Below, piece after piece: positions 11,085-22,546 of a stretch of DNA of 64,000 nucleotides. How positions within the stretch are numbered: the stretch's first letter is position 1; each line of letters opens with the position of its first letter. The stretch covers positions 280,693,242-280,757,241 of the forward strand of contig OY294067.1 of the NCBI GenBank assembly GCA_958510875.1, given 5' to 3'. The notes under the pieces were generated by a model. The model saw only the letters and a list, made by a program, of their open reading frames with translations, had not been told where the DNA came from and did no database searches. The position numbers were made by a program, and so were the translations under genes. This DNA comes from Endomychus coccineus (lineage: Eukaryota > Arthropoda > Insecta > Coleoptera > Endomychidae).

Positions 11085-12475
11085 CTCGGAAAGAATAAAA
11101 TGAAGAGGCGGTTCTTTGGCCAGGACACAGGCCGTCTCGTTTGGGACTGTTCGATAGAGGTTGAGGATGGTGCGCAGGCAGTACAGAGAGCTTTCAGCAG
11201 CACATGGGGATTACAGCGCAAGGTTCTTTATTGGATCGATACCGCAGTTATCAGGCCTATGGTCACATATGCTGCGTTAGTGTGGTGGTCGGGGTAAAAG
11301 ACTGGTATGTCCCAGCGCCTCCTGGCCCGACTGCAGCAGCTTGCATGCGTGGGTATATTCAGCGGAATGAGGTCGGCACCAATGAGGACCCTTTAATCTC
11401 TCGCAGGATTACCATCTCTACATGTATATATAAATAAAAACTGAGGTCATGAGAACGGTGTATAGGTTAAAAGGCCTAGGTCACTGGACCAAAATGCACT
11501 ACTCTCGTGGATACTCAGCGATTTTAAGTGAGGCAATCTCTAAATGACCATACTAGAAATGAAGCAGGATAGCATGATCCCAGGTAAATGTCTCACTTCT
11601 CCCAAAATTCTGATCATCCCGGATAGAGGAGATTGGAGTAACGAAACTTTCACCCAACTGCAACCAGGTGGGCTCGTATGTTTCACATACGGGTCCAAGA
11701 TAGGTCGGTCAGGCTTCTGGGGCGGGAGCGTACCCAAAAAGGTCAAAGGTCACTATCTCAGTGACTCTAGGCGCTTACTGCCCAGTTTTTCAAGCCGAGG
11801 TCCACGCAATATTGACTTGTGTCATGGAAAACCTGCGAAGAAACTATGTAAATAGGCGTAATATAGCCGGTCGGCTCTGGAAGCCCCAAGTCCTCCAGAG
11901 TCACATCAAGGCTTATCAAAGAATGCAGAGATACTGGGTCTCTTGATACAGTGGAGTTGAAGGAAATGATATGGCCGATTCCCTCGTCAAGCGTGGGTCG
12001 TCCGGCGCCACTGTCTTACTGGTGCCAATAGTCGCTTTATCAAATTGAGTAAAGGTCTCGCCCTTCTGGGCCAACTTATCAAAGAGTGGTCTGAACTGTG
12101 GCGAAAATCACCATGCGTGAGGCAGGCCAAGCACTCCATCAAAGAGATGACGATGAGGAATCCTAACCGGTCACTGTCTTCTCAACAAACACCTTCATAC
12201 TATGGGCATCGCAAATAATCCTATATGTAGGAAATGGAGGGAGGCCTCTCACATCCTGTTGGAATGCCCTGCATTGACATCCCTCAGACACCGTCACTTC
12301 GAAGAATCAAAACTGTTCCCAGAAGAACTTATGGCAGCCAGCGTTGGCAATATTCTGAGTTTCAGGCGGGCCACAAACCTGCTAGAATAGATTAGGCTTC
12401 AGACCACGGGGCGCCCAACTAAGTGGCCTAAGTGCACTTGGAGGCTAAACCCCCTCCCCTCAAATGATGATGATA
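11085..12475 (+). mobile_element. LINE A copy 1, RNase H and 3' end (I-type non-LTR retrotransposon)
   Basis: + strand, many stops and frameshifts. Recognisable in order: STWGLQRKVLYWIDTAVIRPMVTYAALVWW (linker before RNase H), a ribonuclease H-like stretch (CFTYGSKIG, then YCPVFQAEVHAILTCVMENLRRNYV), GVEGNDMADSLVKRG-like residues near 11960, and the terminal Cys-His module (CRKWREASHILLECP). The 3' end carries a short (GAT)n tail at about 12465-12475, shared with the copies at 39.45 kb and 60.12 kb. Inactive. Confidence 0.82.
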
Positions 12476-13104
12476 GAACTAGAATTCATAGAATAGATTT
12501 ATGACATATGAAAATATATAATCGGTCTTCTATCGCGAGTTACTGACGTAAGTGCAGTCAGTCAGCTTGTGCGCATCGCAAATTGTTAGATGGTAGATAC
12601 AACCCACTGTAGTACTTTACTTGTTTCACTTGTAAAACAATAGGATCCGTATGGCTCGCTCTATATAATCTGTATTATAGATTCCAACTACTAGATTGAT
12701 CACCTTCTTCACCATGATTAAGGCCATGATGGGTAGAATCTAACAAAATGTGTTGCAAAAATGCTTCTATTCCCGGAACACACTTCTTATTACTTGAATT
12801 TGCGCTTGGCCGTTTTAGAATGAATAATTATAGCATCGTGAAATTATAAAACAATGTTATGGTGTTATTTCGGTAAAATAACTAAAATTTTAATTGCAAC
12901 GCAAGACTAACCTTAAGCTGAGAAATAATCATTGTAATGAAACTTAATAGACATTACAAATCTTATGGCGATCTTATAGATTATCAAGATGAACTTGATA
13001 ATCTATAAGATACCATCAGTCCATTATATTAGTTTCAATAAATTATTAATAATGATTCTTGACCCAGGTAAGAATTACATATAACTTCTCTAGAAATAGG
13101 TCAC
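12476..13104. other. AT-rich intron with hairpin
   Basis: Nothing coding. Contains the hairpin at 12965-13016 described separately. Confidence 0.5.
12965..13016. repeat. Near-perfect 18-bp hairpin, extended to 22 bp
   Basis: Bases 12971-12988 (ATCTTATAGATTATCAAG) are exactly complementary to 12994-13011 around the loop ATGAA. A small internal bulge (CG/A) separates a further 4-bp pairing ATGG/CCAT. No TIR or target duplication is visible. Function unknown. Confidence 0.7.
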
Positions 13105-13185
13105 ACTAACACATATGCTTATTATTTACGTTGTTACGTACGTTTCGGTCTTACGACCATCATCAGAAGACGTATTATGTCTAAA
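13105..13185 (-). ncRNA. Hammerhead-like ribozyme motif of a Penelope-like element (PLE 1)
   Basis: On the minus strand, CTGATGA (13166-13160) is followed by one extra T, a perfect 4-bp stem GGTC/GACC with loop GTAA, and GAAA (13146-13143). Next come ACGT...ACGT, which can form a short stem III. This is the hammerhead catalytic core order, with one U more than the canonical spacing between A9 and stem II. It lies downstream of, and in the same sense as, the PLE coding relic at 13.65-14.26 kb, where PLE terminal repeats are known to carry hammerheads. Confidence 0.6.
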
Positions 13186-13649
13186 ACGGAACTTCTTAAA
13201 ACTAATTGTATCAGCGTCCTTATCGCACCAATTTCAATTAAAAACGCCCAAGTCGCCGAAACGAACAGAAACACGAATAATCGAAACTGTCACACATTCA
13301 TGTTTCAAGTATATGTATATGTATCAAGAATCCACTCCTTAGCAATTTTCTTATAGTATACGAACTCATGTTAAACAAAGTCTGTATTCGACTGAAACCT
13401 AAAAATATAACGCTCAATTATCTACTTTCGAACCAAATGTTAAAGATTTATGAGGTAATAGAAAAGAGTTGTCAGACCTTATTAGAAATATTTGCTATTT
13501 GAGCATTCCTAAAATATACTTTTAACGTTATAAAGACGCTTGTAGGAATTTGCGAGGGTTTTAATTAATTAAATTAGTATAAATGTGACTTAATGATTGA
13601 ACGTCTGTCCTATGATTTACAGACTTGGATCACGTTTTATGTGAATCAT

Positions 13650-14260
13650 CTCCAGAATAGATCTTTTATAATAATTGGTTTATTTAGTTAAAATATTAAC
13701 ATTTTTGTAATCGAATTGATGGTTATGATCAAAACAGTATTTAGCAAAGGCGGTGGAGTTTTTCTTTCTAGTACCATACTTATGGTCATACATTCTTTTT
13801 TGAAAAAATATTGTTTAGAGATCCCTGTATAATACCCATCGCAATCTAAACAACTTAATTTGTATACTGTTTGGGTTTGTTTATCTTTAGGTGATACAAG
13901 GTTTTAGATTTGAAAAATATTTACCAACACAGTTAGTAGGTTTATGCGCAACATTTATACCATACTTTTTTAAACATTCTTAATTTTCTCTGAGCTCCGG
14001 ATCGTATGGGAATGTTATAAAATGATCTGTATTACCGCTTATGTTATTTATATATGACGTTCCATTATAGATTTTGTTTATTCTTTCTTTAATAATGGGA
14101 TTAAAACATGTTTTTGGGTAGCCATTCATTTCCAGTGTATTACGAACAATTTTTGGGTCGGTCCTCTGGGTGGGAAAATTTAACCGCTTGATCTGTAAGG
14201 CTGTTTATAACATTTTTTTTTAATAACTTGTTGGTGCAACGGAATTGAAGTGAACATAAG
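13650..14260 (-). pseudogene. Penelope-like element 1: GIY-YIG endonuclease end
   Basis: Minus strand frames with a few stops encode the connector IVRNTLEMNGYPKTCFNPII, then HFITFPYDPELRENK and KKYGINVAHKPTN, typical of the region after the PLE reverse transcriptase. The GIY-YIG nuclease follows: YKL-CDGYYTGIS-like residues (two frame disruptions), KKRMYDHKYGTRKKNS and AFAKYCFDHNHQFDY. The upstream RT domain was not found here. PLEs are retroelements that insert using this endonuclease. Confidence 0.78.
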
Positions 14261-15608
14261 TTGAGATCATTCTTCTTGAGTAAACCATGAAGTTTCTATT
14301 TGCATCATGAATCATAAGTTTCAATAGAGCTGAGAAAATGATATTTTTTTAGATTACCAAATAAGCAGAGAATTTAACATCCTCATTCAGCGCATCTCGC
14401 AATTCATGGAAATCTTGAAATTGCCCTAATAATTAAATCAATCTGCATTCAGACAGCTGTATACTGCTATTAAAAAATATTCAGTATGTGTATACGCAAA
14501 TCACCTGATTCACAGACCGTCTATTCAATAAAATCATATAAAAGTGCATTGTTGGGTCATTTTATTGGAGTTAATCGATTCACTTCATCTAAAATTTCGT
14601 ATAAATACTATGATGTATCAGTGGTTTATCATTGTATGTTTTGATAATGAACTGTAAAGTTCGAAATTGCAATAAACCTTCTATTAAATCAAGTGATATT
14701 TAACAAAGTGAAATTTCTTGCTTTTATCTGTGATTAATCAATAATTGTATTATTAGTTTTGGCGAATCAGAAACAAACACAACTAGCTATATTCTAGTAT
14801 TTAATACAAAAAAACAATAGGAGTGAGAAAAAATAAAAAATGTTATACCTCCGTGGTATAGATAACGGTGTCCTATCTATTAGTATGACGAAAAATGTTC
14901 CTCGTAAGATAACAGTGACAGTCAATGATTTACTATCAATAGGTAAATTATTTAGGTATGAAATATGTTGTCATAATTTTGTTAGCTTGCATCTGAGATT
15001 AGATGGAATCTCTCAGGATTATAATCAGTTCCTAGAAAAATTCTTTAGTTATCGATAAGCAATATTTATCGAATTAGTGTGCTCTTCTTGATACTACCAG
15101 AAATATTATTAGAAAGTACATAGTTTGTATTGCGAAAAGATGTTCACTACAAATAAACGCACACTTTAACAAGAGTGTTCTACCTTGTTTGTTAGGATCA
15201 TATAAACAAACAAACGTATTGTTTATGTAGCTACACGCAACTACTTTGAAGCAAGTATTCTTGCTTATCTGTTTTCAATGCTAAATACATTAAAACTTAC
15301 GGTTTATAAATTAATTGGGACAGTCGCCAGTATTCAGTTTATGTTCATATTGTAAGTCCAATGAGTGGAACTGAAAATAAATTGGGCGAAGTTCGAATTC
15401 CTGGCAACCGAATCAACATATCAAGATTCCTCCAATCAATAAGATACGATTTGGAAGCTAAAGCGTAGACTTGTAATTTTCAGTCAGTTTTGATGACGAA
15501 TAGTTCGTTTTAGGACGTTGGATAAAATGAAAAGTGCGCTCGACCTTCTAAAATTGCAACTTTGAGAGATGGAAGTTGATTCGAGATTATTTTACAATTT
15601 CTACAAAA
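14261..15608. other. AT-rich intron, no supported gene
   Basis: Includes an isolated 72-codon open frame at 14840-15058 without recognised similarity. The rest shows nothing. Confidence 0.5.
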
Positions 15609-15937
15609 TCCAGTAAATAAGCCTGGAAAAAGTGACGAAAGTCTAAAAGTGGGGAAGTAGCTCAGATTTGAAAAATTCTTTTTGCATCATGTTCATTGGA
15701 CCCCCAGGAGTATTTTATTACACTAACCCGTTTGCGACCAGCCAAAATGACGAAGTTAGGGGCGGTTAAAACCTCCAGAATTAAGCTTTGAAAAAATTAT
15801 TTTCTAAAATGACAATTTTTCCTTGAAAATCTGTTGTTGGGGGTTTTCGAGGTCGCTAATCACGAATCCGAAGTCCGATTTCGGGCTGAAAATGGATACT
15901 TGGTGGTTTTTTAGGTTGCTGATGTTTTGTGAATATA

Positions 15938-18228
15938 CAGGATGTCCCGCATAAGAACCTACACAAAGCAGGAGCATGTAGGGAGTCCCAAAATATGATG
16001 ATTTAACGCAACTTACCTCTATAACAAAGTTGCACCCCTGAGAAGTTATGGGCCCTCAAAGTGAGACTTTAAATTTTGAAAAAAATTAATTTCTCAATTA
16101 TACTTTAACTTAGAAAAATTAAATTTGGTACACTTTGTATGTGTTCCAAGAGTATTAATCGACAGTAAGTAGAGTTCAGTTGGATCGTATTAATGGGTTG
16201 ATAAGGGATGGTGCACCCTCAAAATTTGACAGAATTTTTTAACCTAATCGCAATTTCAAAACAATATTACTTTTTTTTTAACTTTTTTTACTCTTCTAAT
16301 TTTTCAATAAACTTTGTCGTTTTCGAGGAAACGCGAATAAATAAAAGCATACAGGGTGAGTCTGTTTTTTGTAGACAAACTTCAACAGGAGATAGAACAC
16401 ATGTTTTTAGGGAGAAAAGTTCCTATAAACATATGTCGTAGAAGGCTTCGTTTTCGAGATACAGGGTGTTGAAATTGAAAAATAAATTTCGTTTTTTGCG
16501 AATATCTCCGGAACCATTTATCGTACAGAAAACAGCTTTTGTGAGCATTTTCTACTCATAGTAAGCTATGTTCTGGGCTGTAAAAAAAATTTTTTTACTC
16601 ATAATTGGTTAAGATTTTGAAGGGGTAGTGGGTGTTTTTCTCCCCAACTTCTACGCCACTGAAAAAAGTACGGTTTTGAGACAACCATTTGAACCGCCAA
16701 TGTTTTCTTGGTCATAAGCTCTAAAGTTAACCGTTTTCGAGAAAAATCAACTTTTAGGTTGAGAAACATGGGCAATCCTTTGGTTTTGTTACTTGTTCTA
16801 ACGTTTGAATAAATTTTGTTTAATTAGTAAGAATTGACCATGTTTTTCAACATAAAAGTTGATTTTTCTCGAAAACGGTCAACTTTAGAGCTTATGACCA
16901 AGAAAACATTGGCGGTTCAAATGGTTGTCTCAAAACCGTACTTTTTTCAGTGGCGTAGAAGTTGGGGAGAAAAACACCCACTACCCCTTCAAAATCTTCA
17001 CCAATTAAGAGTAAACAATTTTTTTTATCGCACAGAACATAGCTTACTATGAGTAGAAAATGCTTACAAAAGCTGTCTTTTGTACGATAAACGGTTCCGG
17101 AGATATTCGCAAAAAACGAAATTTCTTTTTCAATTTCAACACCCTGTATCTCGAAAACGAAGCCTTCTACGACATATGTTTACAGGAACTTTTCTTCTTA
17201 AAAACACTTGTTCTATCTCCTGTTGCAGTTTGTCTACAAAAAACTGACTCACCCTGTATATGTAGCTATGTTATTTAAAGTCATCGAATTGTCAAAACTT
17301 GGCTATGAAATTAAACGTCAAACTTGACAATTAGAAAACTAAGTAATTTATTTCAAATAATAGTTTGTTAAGTGTGTTAAAAATGACCGGAAAATTTTCA
17401 TTCAGAATTCTTGTGCTGATATGTGGGTCATCTTCAATTCTATTCAAAAGTATTTCTTCGTTTTCTCCTGCTATTGCAGTAGCATGTTCTCGAGTTGCCG
17501 AAAAACTTTCCGGTTTCTCGAGCCCGTCGCTCAACATTGGAAGGTTTCTCTATGGGGAATCACACGATTAGGGAATCTTCTGCGATACTCATCAACACTT
17601 TTTCTGAAATTGCCGTCACAGGAACCTAATACCAATAACATAACTTGCTCACTGAATGACAATTTTCCGGTCATTTTTAACACACTTAACAAACTATTAT
17701 TTAAAATAAATTACTTAGTTTTCTGATCGTCAAGTTTGACATTAAATTTCATAGCCAACTTTTGAAAATTCGATGATTTTAAATAACATAGCTACATATA
17801 TGCTTTCATTTACACACGTTTTCCTCGAAAACGACAAAGTTTAATGAAAAATTACAAGGATAAAAAAGTTTTAAAACAAAATTTCCCATCAAAAAGTAAT
17901 ATTTTTTTGAAATTGCGATTGGGTTCAAAAATTCTGTCAAATTTTGAGGGTGCACCATCCCTTCTCAACCTTTTAAAATGACCCAACTGAACTCTACTTA
18001 CTGTCGATTAATACTCTTGGAACGCATACAAACTTGTACTAAATTTGGTTTTTCTAAGTTGAAGTATAATTGAGACATTAATTTTTTTCAAAATTTAAAG
18101 TCCCACTTTGAGGGCCTATAACTTCTCAGGGGTGTAACTTGATATAGAGGTAAATTGCGTTAAATCATCATATTTTGGGGCTCCCTACATGCTCCTGCTC
18201 TGTGTCGGTTCTTATGCGGGACATCCTG
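15938..18228. mobile_element. Long-arm palindromic element (2291 bp including nested insertion), TA flanks
   Basis: Ends CAGGATGTCCCGCATAAGAACC and its inverse, flanked by TA at 15936-15937 and 18229-18230. The left arm runs 15938-16351 and continues at about 17259-17405; the right arm is about 17655-18228. The interruption is the separate element at 16352-17256. The unpaired centre (about 17405-17655) is about 250 bp. Removing the insert leaves an element of about 1.4 kb that is almost entirely inverted repeat. No transposase is visible, so it is non-autonomous, and the TA targets suggest Tc1/mariner mobilisation. Confidence 0.82.
16352..17256. mobile_element. Second palindromic element inserted in the left arm of the first (905 bp)
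   Basis: Ends CAGGGTGAGTC...GACTCACCCTG, flanked by TA at 16350-16351 and 17257-17258. The two arms (16352-about 16805 and about 16835-17256) are nearly perfect complements around a short centre near 16815. The host element's arm is continuous once this element and one TA are removed, which proves insertion order. A motif CAGGGTGTTGAAATTG recurs symmetrically in both arms at 16462 and 17146. No coding sequence. Confidence 0.85.
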
Positions 18229-19098
18229 TATAACGCACATACACCAAGCTTGATTAAACACAAATTCCTAAATTACGATCAAACTGAACTATAAAATATT
18301 GTAAACGCTATTATTTAAAAAAAATTACTTTCTCCTTGTATTATTATATCTAGATAGTAGCATGCTAATAACGATGCAATTGATATGACGATTTTAACAA
18401 AAAATATGTCTTTAATTCAATAAATACATTAGCAAAAATTTGCAATATATGACATAAATTACCTTTTATTATATGGGATAAATAATAAAATAAATCAAAG
18501 TCATATTTTGTAAAAAATAATATTTATTCTGTTTGTAGAAGAAAGTCGTATTTATATTTAATAAAATTATCATCTAATTTTCTCACATAATTAACAAATT
18601 TTCCATTAATCTTAATCAGGCTCGTCTTCAAGAAAAAAAACAGGATTTTTATGACAAAATGACTCTACTTCCGGTCCGCCAGTTTGAATTGACCTAATTA
18701 GACTTCAGATTCGTAATCGTTTGCCGTCCGCAAACGGGTTAAGTGTGATGAATGGGGGCCAAGAAACACGATGCAAAAAGGATTATTCAAATCTGAACTA
18801 CTTCCCTACTTTTACACGTAGCGCGGCTTATTTACTGGACTAACATAGTTCTGTCAAATTAAAAAGTGTAAGTCTTATATGACATCACCAACACATGTTT
18901 CCTGTACAGCAGGAATATAATAGGGCACACATATCCTGTAATTGTTATTTTAATAATCGGAAAAGTAATTTCAGATATAAAATTCATGTTCACTATAACA
19001 GATTGAAATAACTTTTGCATTTCAATAGCAAAACACATCTTTAAGTACAACCATTTTTTCATGATAAATATTACTTCGAAATCCAAACTTGAACTCAC

Positions 19099-19323
19099 CT
19101 CAGATAAGGCTTTTCTATCACTTTTATCTTTGTTTCCATTTTGTAGTAATTTGATCACATTTTTGGCTCCTTCAACGACAGCCGCCTCTACCCTTAACCT
19201 ATGTTTTAAATCTTCTATTCTATCGTCTACCAGAGGTTCCAACTCTTTTCTTGTTGTGATGTCTCCATTTGACGTTAGGTCGTGCATAGAACCCCGTTGT
19301 TTACAGTCAATGTCATGCTTCAT
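19099..19323 (-). CDS. Pkn: Pkn exon 4: first half of HR1c repeat
   Basis: Fourth coding exon (225 nt, 75 codons, phase 0 at both ends), with acceptor GTTGCAG and donor GAG|GTGAGT. It begins MKHDIDCK and encodes the start of the third HR1 repeat, with VDDRIEDLKHRLRVEAAVVEGA followed by the loop region ending KALSE. The helix is completed by the exon at 761, where AQDSLRASS continues the heptad pattern, so the 18.3 kb intron between them splits the repeat. That intron holds the nested gene and several transposons. Confidence 0.92.
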
Positions 19324-19645
19324 CTGCAACAAACGGTTTTTTTTTATGAAACGTGGGATTTACCATGGTAAAATCCGATATTTTCTAAATCTGTCGTATT
19401 TTATGAAAATGAGAATTTTGGTATCGCCGAAATTTATTTCTTAACTATAACAACTTAGTATCCACCAGAAAACTTGATATTGTCTATTCATTCAAGCAAA
19501 CAGTTCAATTTTTAACTTCAATTGTTTATAAGTGAGTAATCGTACAAAACCTCCGAAAAATGTAAAGCAGTATATTTCCAAAAGATGCGCCAAGTGTGGC
19601 AATAAATCACAACATCAGTAAAACAAAATAGGTTTTTCTTTATAT

Positions 19646-20700
19646 TTTGACTACACGAGAGGGAAACTTATAATGTTCGAAGAACATCGTGCGAGTCAGT
19701 AGTGGAATGTGGGGAGAGGAGAAAGGCATTTGTACTTTACTTGAAGGTTTGCAGGTTATAGGCATAGAAAAAAACCTCGGTAAGAAGTTCCACAACTTCG
19801 CTGTTCGATAAAAAAATGAAGTCTGGTAGGATAGTTTGACAGTGAAGTGGTGACGAGTTTCAGCTCGTCTAGTCCGCCTATCTGGAATCTCTCGTGGTGG
19901 AACAACAGATGAGATTTCTGGTGAACACCGACCATGGAAATATCTATAGAAAAAGGGGAGATCTCCCACCTTTCTACGATGTTCTAGAGATATCAATGAA
20001 CTCGTAAGCTCTCGAATAGCTTACATACGCTTGAGCGTATGTTTGGGAGACGAACTCCAATCATGTGAACAGTAGTCCAGGACAAGTCGAATCTGTGCAT
20101 TGTAAATTATGGGAACCTGCTGGAACGTAAAGTAGCTCTTGGCACGGAATTGAACATCAAGTTTTTGTGAAGCGGTTTTCGCAATGAACCTCACATGATC
20201 GTACCATGAGAGGGTGCTGAAACAAAGTTGGTACCAAGACATATCCCTGTGGCACACCAGCGTTGATAGCCATTGTATCGGAGGATACTCCGTCAACCAC
20301 CACACGGAGTGATCTACCGGAGACAAAACTCGATAGTAAGCGACAAAATTGAGGCGGCAAACCGTATGACGTAAGTTTCCCAAGAATTCCCTATATGTTT
20401 GCCTTACATGTGTTAGGTAAGCAAGCAGGTTTCCTGTTGATCTCTGCTGACGAAAGCTATATTGCCAGTCGTTTATAATTTTGTAGCTCTCCAGGTATTT
20501 GATGAGTTCGATGTTGATTGCTTTTTCCATCACTTTAGAGATCACAGATAATGAGTCTATAATTATTAGGAAGGGTTTTCTTTCCTTTTTTTTGGAATTG
20601 GTTGTACTCTAGCTGTCTTCCAGCTGGAAGGACACGTTCTCAATTGTTTAAACAAGGAGCTAAAATGCTGCATGCATACAATAGGAGAATTTGGGAAAGT
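19646..20700 (-). pseudogene. LINE B copy 1 (Jockey-type): RT start and 3' end
   Basis: Minus strand relic. Near 20640-20545 are PKK-GKKTLPNNYR-like residues and then ISKVMEKAINIELIKYLESYKIIND, the RT block just before the palm domain. QQRSTGNLLAYLTHV follows. Later frames contain LSSFVSGRSLRVVVDGVSS and VPQGYVLVPTLF (RT motif region). The 3' part (19996-19646) has FYRYFHGRCSPEIS, RRAETRHHF, FYRTAKLWNFLP and TMFFEHYKFPSRVV, a characteristic C-terminus repeated at 40.4 and 49.2 kb. The DD catalytic centre is deleted. Inactive. Confidence 0.8.
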
Positions 20701-21284
20701 TATTGTTCGGGAGTGCCTCGACGATAGTAAAACAAGAGAACCGATCTAATTCCACAGTTCACTTATCATTTTTTGACAATAAGCTACAAGAACAAAACGG
20801 TGATGTAGAACATACAGTTAATTCACAACATATATGTTATAATATGTAAATCTAAAATTAACTGATAGACGAGTTCTATTACAACTAAATTTTTTCGTAC
20901 ATATCATTGTTTTTCGAGTCAGCCTCGGACTTGACTGGAAAGAAGTGCGACCCAGACCTCTAATAACAATTGAAGCGGAGCAAATTCAGTGGCATTTTGG
21001 CGATGAATCAGCCAATTAGTGAATGAAGTTAATTGTAGTCATTACGAAATTGTCCCATTATAGCATGGAGTACAGGAGAGGAAGTGGTTTAGGATGCGGT
21101 AATTATTTCTTGGACCTGATTTCGGACAGTCCAGTGTCATTGAACTTGCATTTACGGAAACTATGTAATAAAAAGAAATTCGACAGATTGAGTCAATAGC
21201 GGTAGAACCTCTACACCGGAAAGTGTTAAGGGACAACACGATTTTATGAAAACAAAAATAAAGTTGAAATAACACAATACTCAC

Positions 21285-21520
21285 TTTCGTTATTTTCATT
21301 CTTAAAAATTCTATTTTCGATTTCGAATCTTGCAACATCTGTTGAGCTTCGGAAAGAAGTTTCTTGTCTCTCCCTGTGATGCTTTGGATCATATTCTCAG
21401 CCCCCTGTTTCACTTTCAATTCAATATTTAGCTGCTTTTCTAAGTTTTCTATCCTGCTGTACTGACTTGAGTTAATTTTATCACTGTTGTGAGCTTCCAT
21501 AGGCGACTGTAGTAAGGCAT
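21285..21520 (-). CDS. Pkn: Pkn exon 3: HR1b repeat
   Basis: Third coding exon (236 nt). It completes the split codon G|AT left by exon 2, giving aspartate, and then runs 78 codons in phase 0 to a GTGAGT donor. The acceptor is TTGTTACAG. After a short polar linker it encodes the second HR1 coiled coil, recognisable by [20 protein letters not shown] and the following lysine/glutamine-rich helix. It contributes to Rho GTPase binding in this family. The upstream intron is about 20.0 kb and the downstream one about 2.0 kb. Confidence 0.93.
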
Positions 21521-21849
21521 CTGTAACAATCGAGACAAATATTAAGACGTATAAAAGATGAAACAATTTGTTTGTTAGTAAAAATCATATGGACCCATTC
21601 ATGAATCATTGTTTTCTTAGTTTAGAAGGAATGCATTTAGGGGACATCGCCTCTTAATAGATAGAAGTTGAAATTTTGGATACAATCAACATAATATTAA
21701 AATTGTATATGCTAGAAAATGACTGTGCAGAATATCTTAATTATTAAAACAGAGTAAAACTAAATTATCAGAGATTGGTATCACAAACCAACCTTCTCTG
21801 AAAGATTTTTGAATTTCAACTCGTCAACACTCGTTTACTCAAAAAAAGT

Positions 21850-22500
21850 AACATTATTTTAAACCTCAAACATAGAACTCTACAAGTATCACACCAATCT
21901 TTCCACCAAGAAAATCTTGAAACAATTAAAATATACCTCTTAAAAAACAATTACCCTACAAAATTAATAAACAAACTCCTTTTCAATGAAAAAACAAATA
22001 ATACTGGAATACCAAAAGAAAAAAAAAATTACTAAAAATCCCATACCACCTCACCTTTCAGAAAAGTTAAGGAAGATATTTACAGATGTACCTTTCAATA
22101 TTGCTTTCAAAACTGGAAACACCATTAAAAAGTATTTCACCAAGTTAAAATGAAAAACACCAGCGGAACTAGAAAGTAGCATAATATACAAAATACCAAT
22201 TGGAGAATGTAACAAAGTGTATATTTGGCAAACAGCACGATACTTTAAAATAGGACATCAGAGCATGAACGTAGAATAAGACCTCATAGAAACTACAAAT
22301 AAAACAGGTTTGCAGAACATTCAAACAAAAATGTACACAAATTTAATTTTGAGAATACTGAAATTGTAGGAAAACAATGCAACTATAAAAAAAAGAAGTA
22401 TACAAGAGATGATAAATATAAAAACAATACTTATATAAAAAAAGGAACCCAACTTATACCTAATTCTTACTCTTTTTCAATAAGTCGTTTGATATCAAAA
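21850..22500 (+). pseudogene. Penelope-like element 2: RT-connector and GIY-YIG domain
   Basis: + strand frames read LETIKIYLLKNNYPTKLINKLL, VPYHL-EKLRKIFTDVPFNIAFKTGN, then the GIY-YIG nuclease start SSIIYKIPIGECNKVYIWQT (the G of the usual YIGQT is replaced by W) and NKTGLQNIQTK...NFENTEIVGKQCNYKK-like residues. The end reads QLIPNSYSFSIS. Several stops are present. It differs clearly in sequence from the copy at 13.65 kb, so a second PLE lineage is represented. Confidence 0.75.
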
Positions 22501-22546
22501 TAATAAATCCAGTACGTATATGGTCACACATTAACATGAGAATATA

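Larger units (their letters stand above)
15609..18840. repeat. Outermost inverted repeat around nested palindromes
   Basis: A left arm at 15609-15739 and a right arm at 18727-18840 are divergent inverted copies of each other (shared TCCAGTAAATAAGCC, GAAGTAG-TCAGATTTGAA, CTTTTTGCATC, AACCCGTTTGCG). They flank the palindromic element at 15938-18228 at unequal distances (about 200 and 500 bp). They may be one old foldback element or two solo inverted copies. Confidence 0.65.

Noticed and set aside
14840..15058. 72-codon isolated + strand open frame
   Set aside because: No similarity, no splice context, no supporting neighbour.
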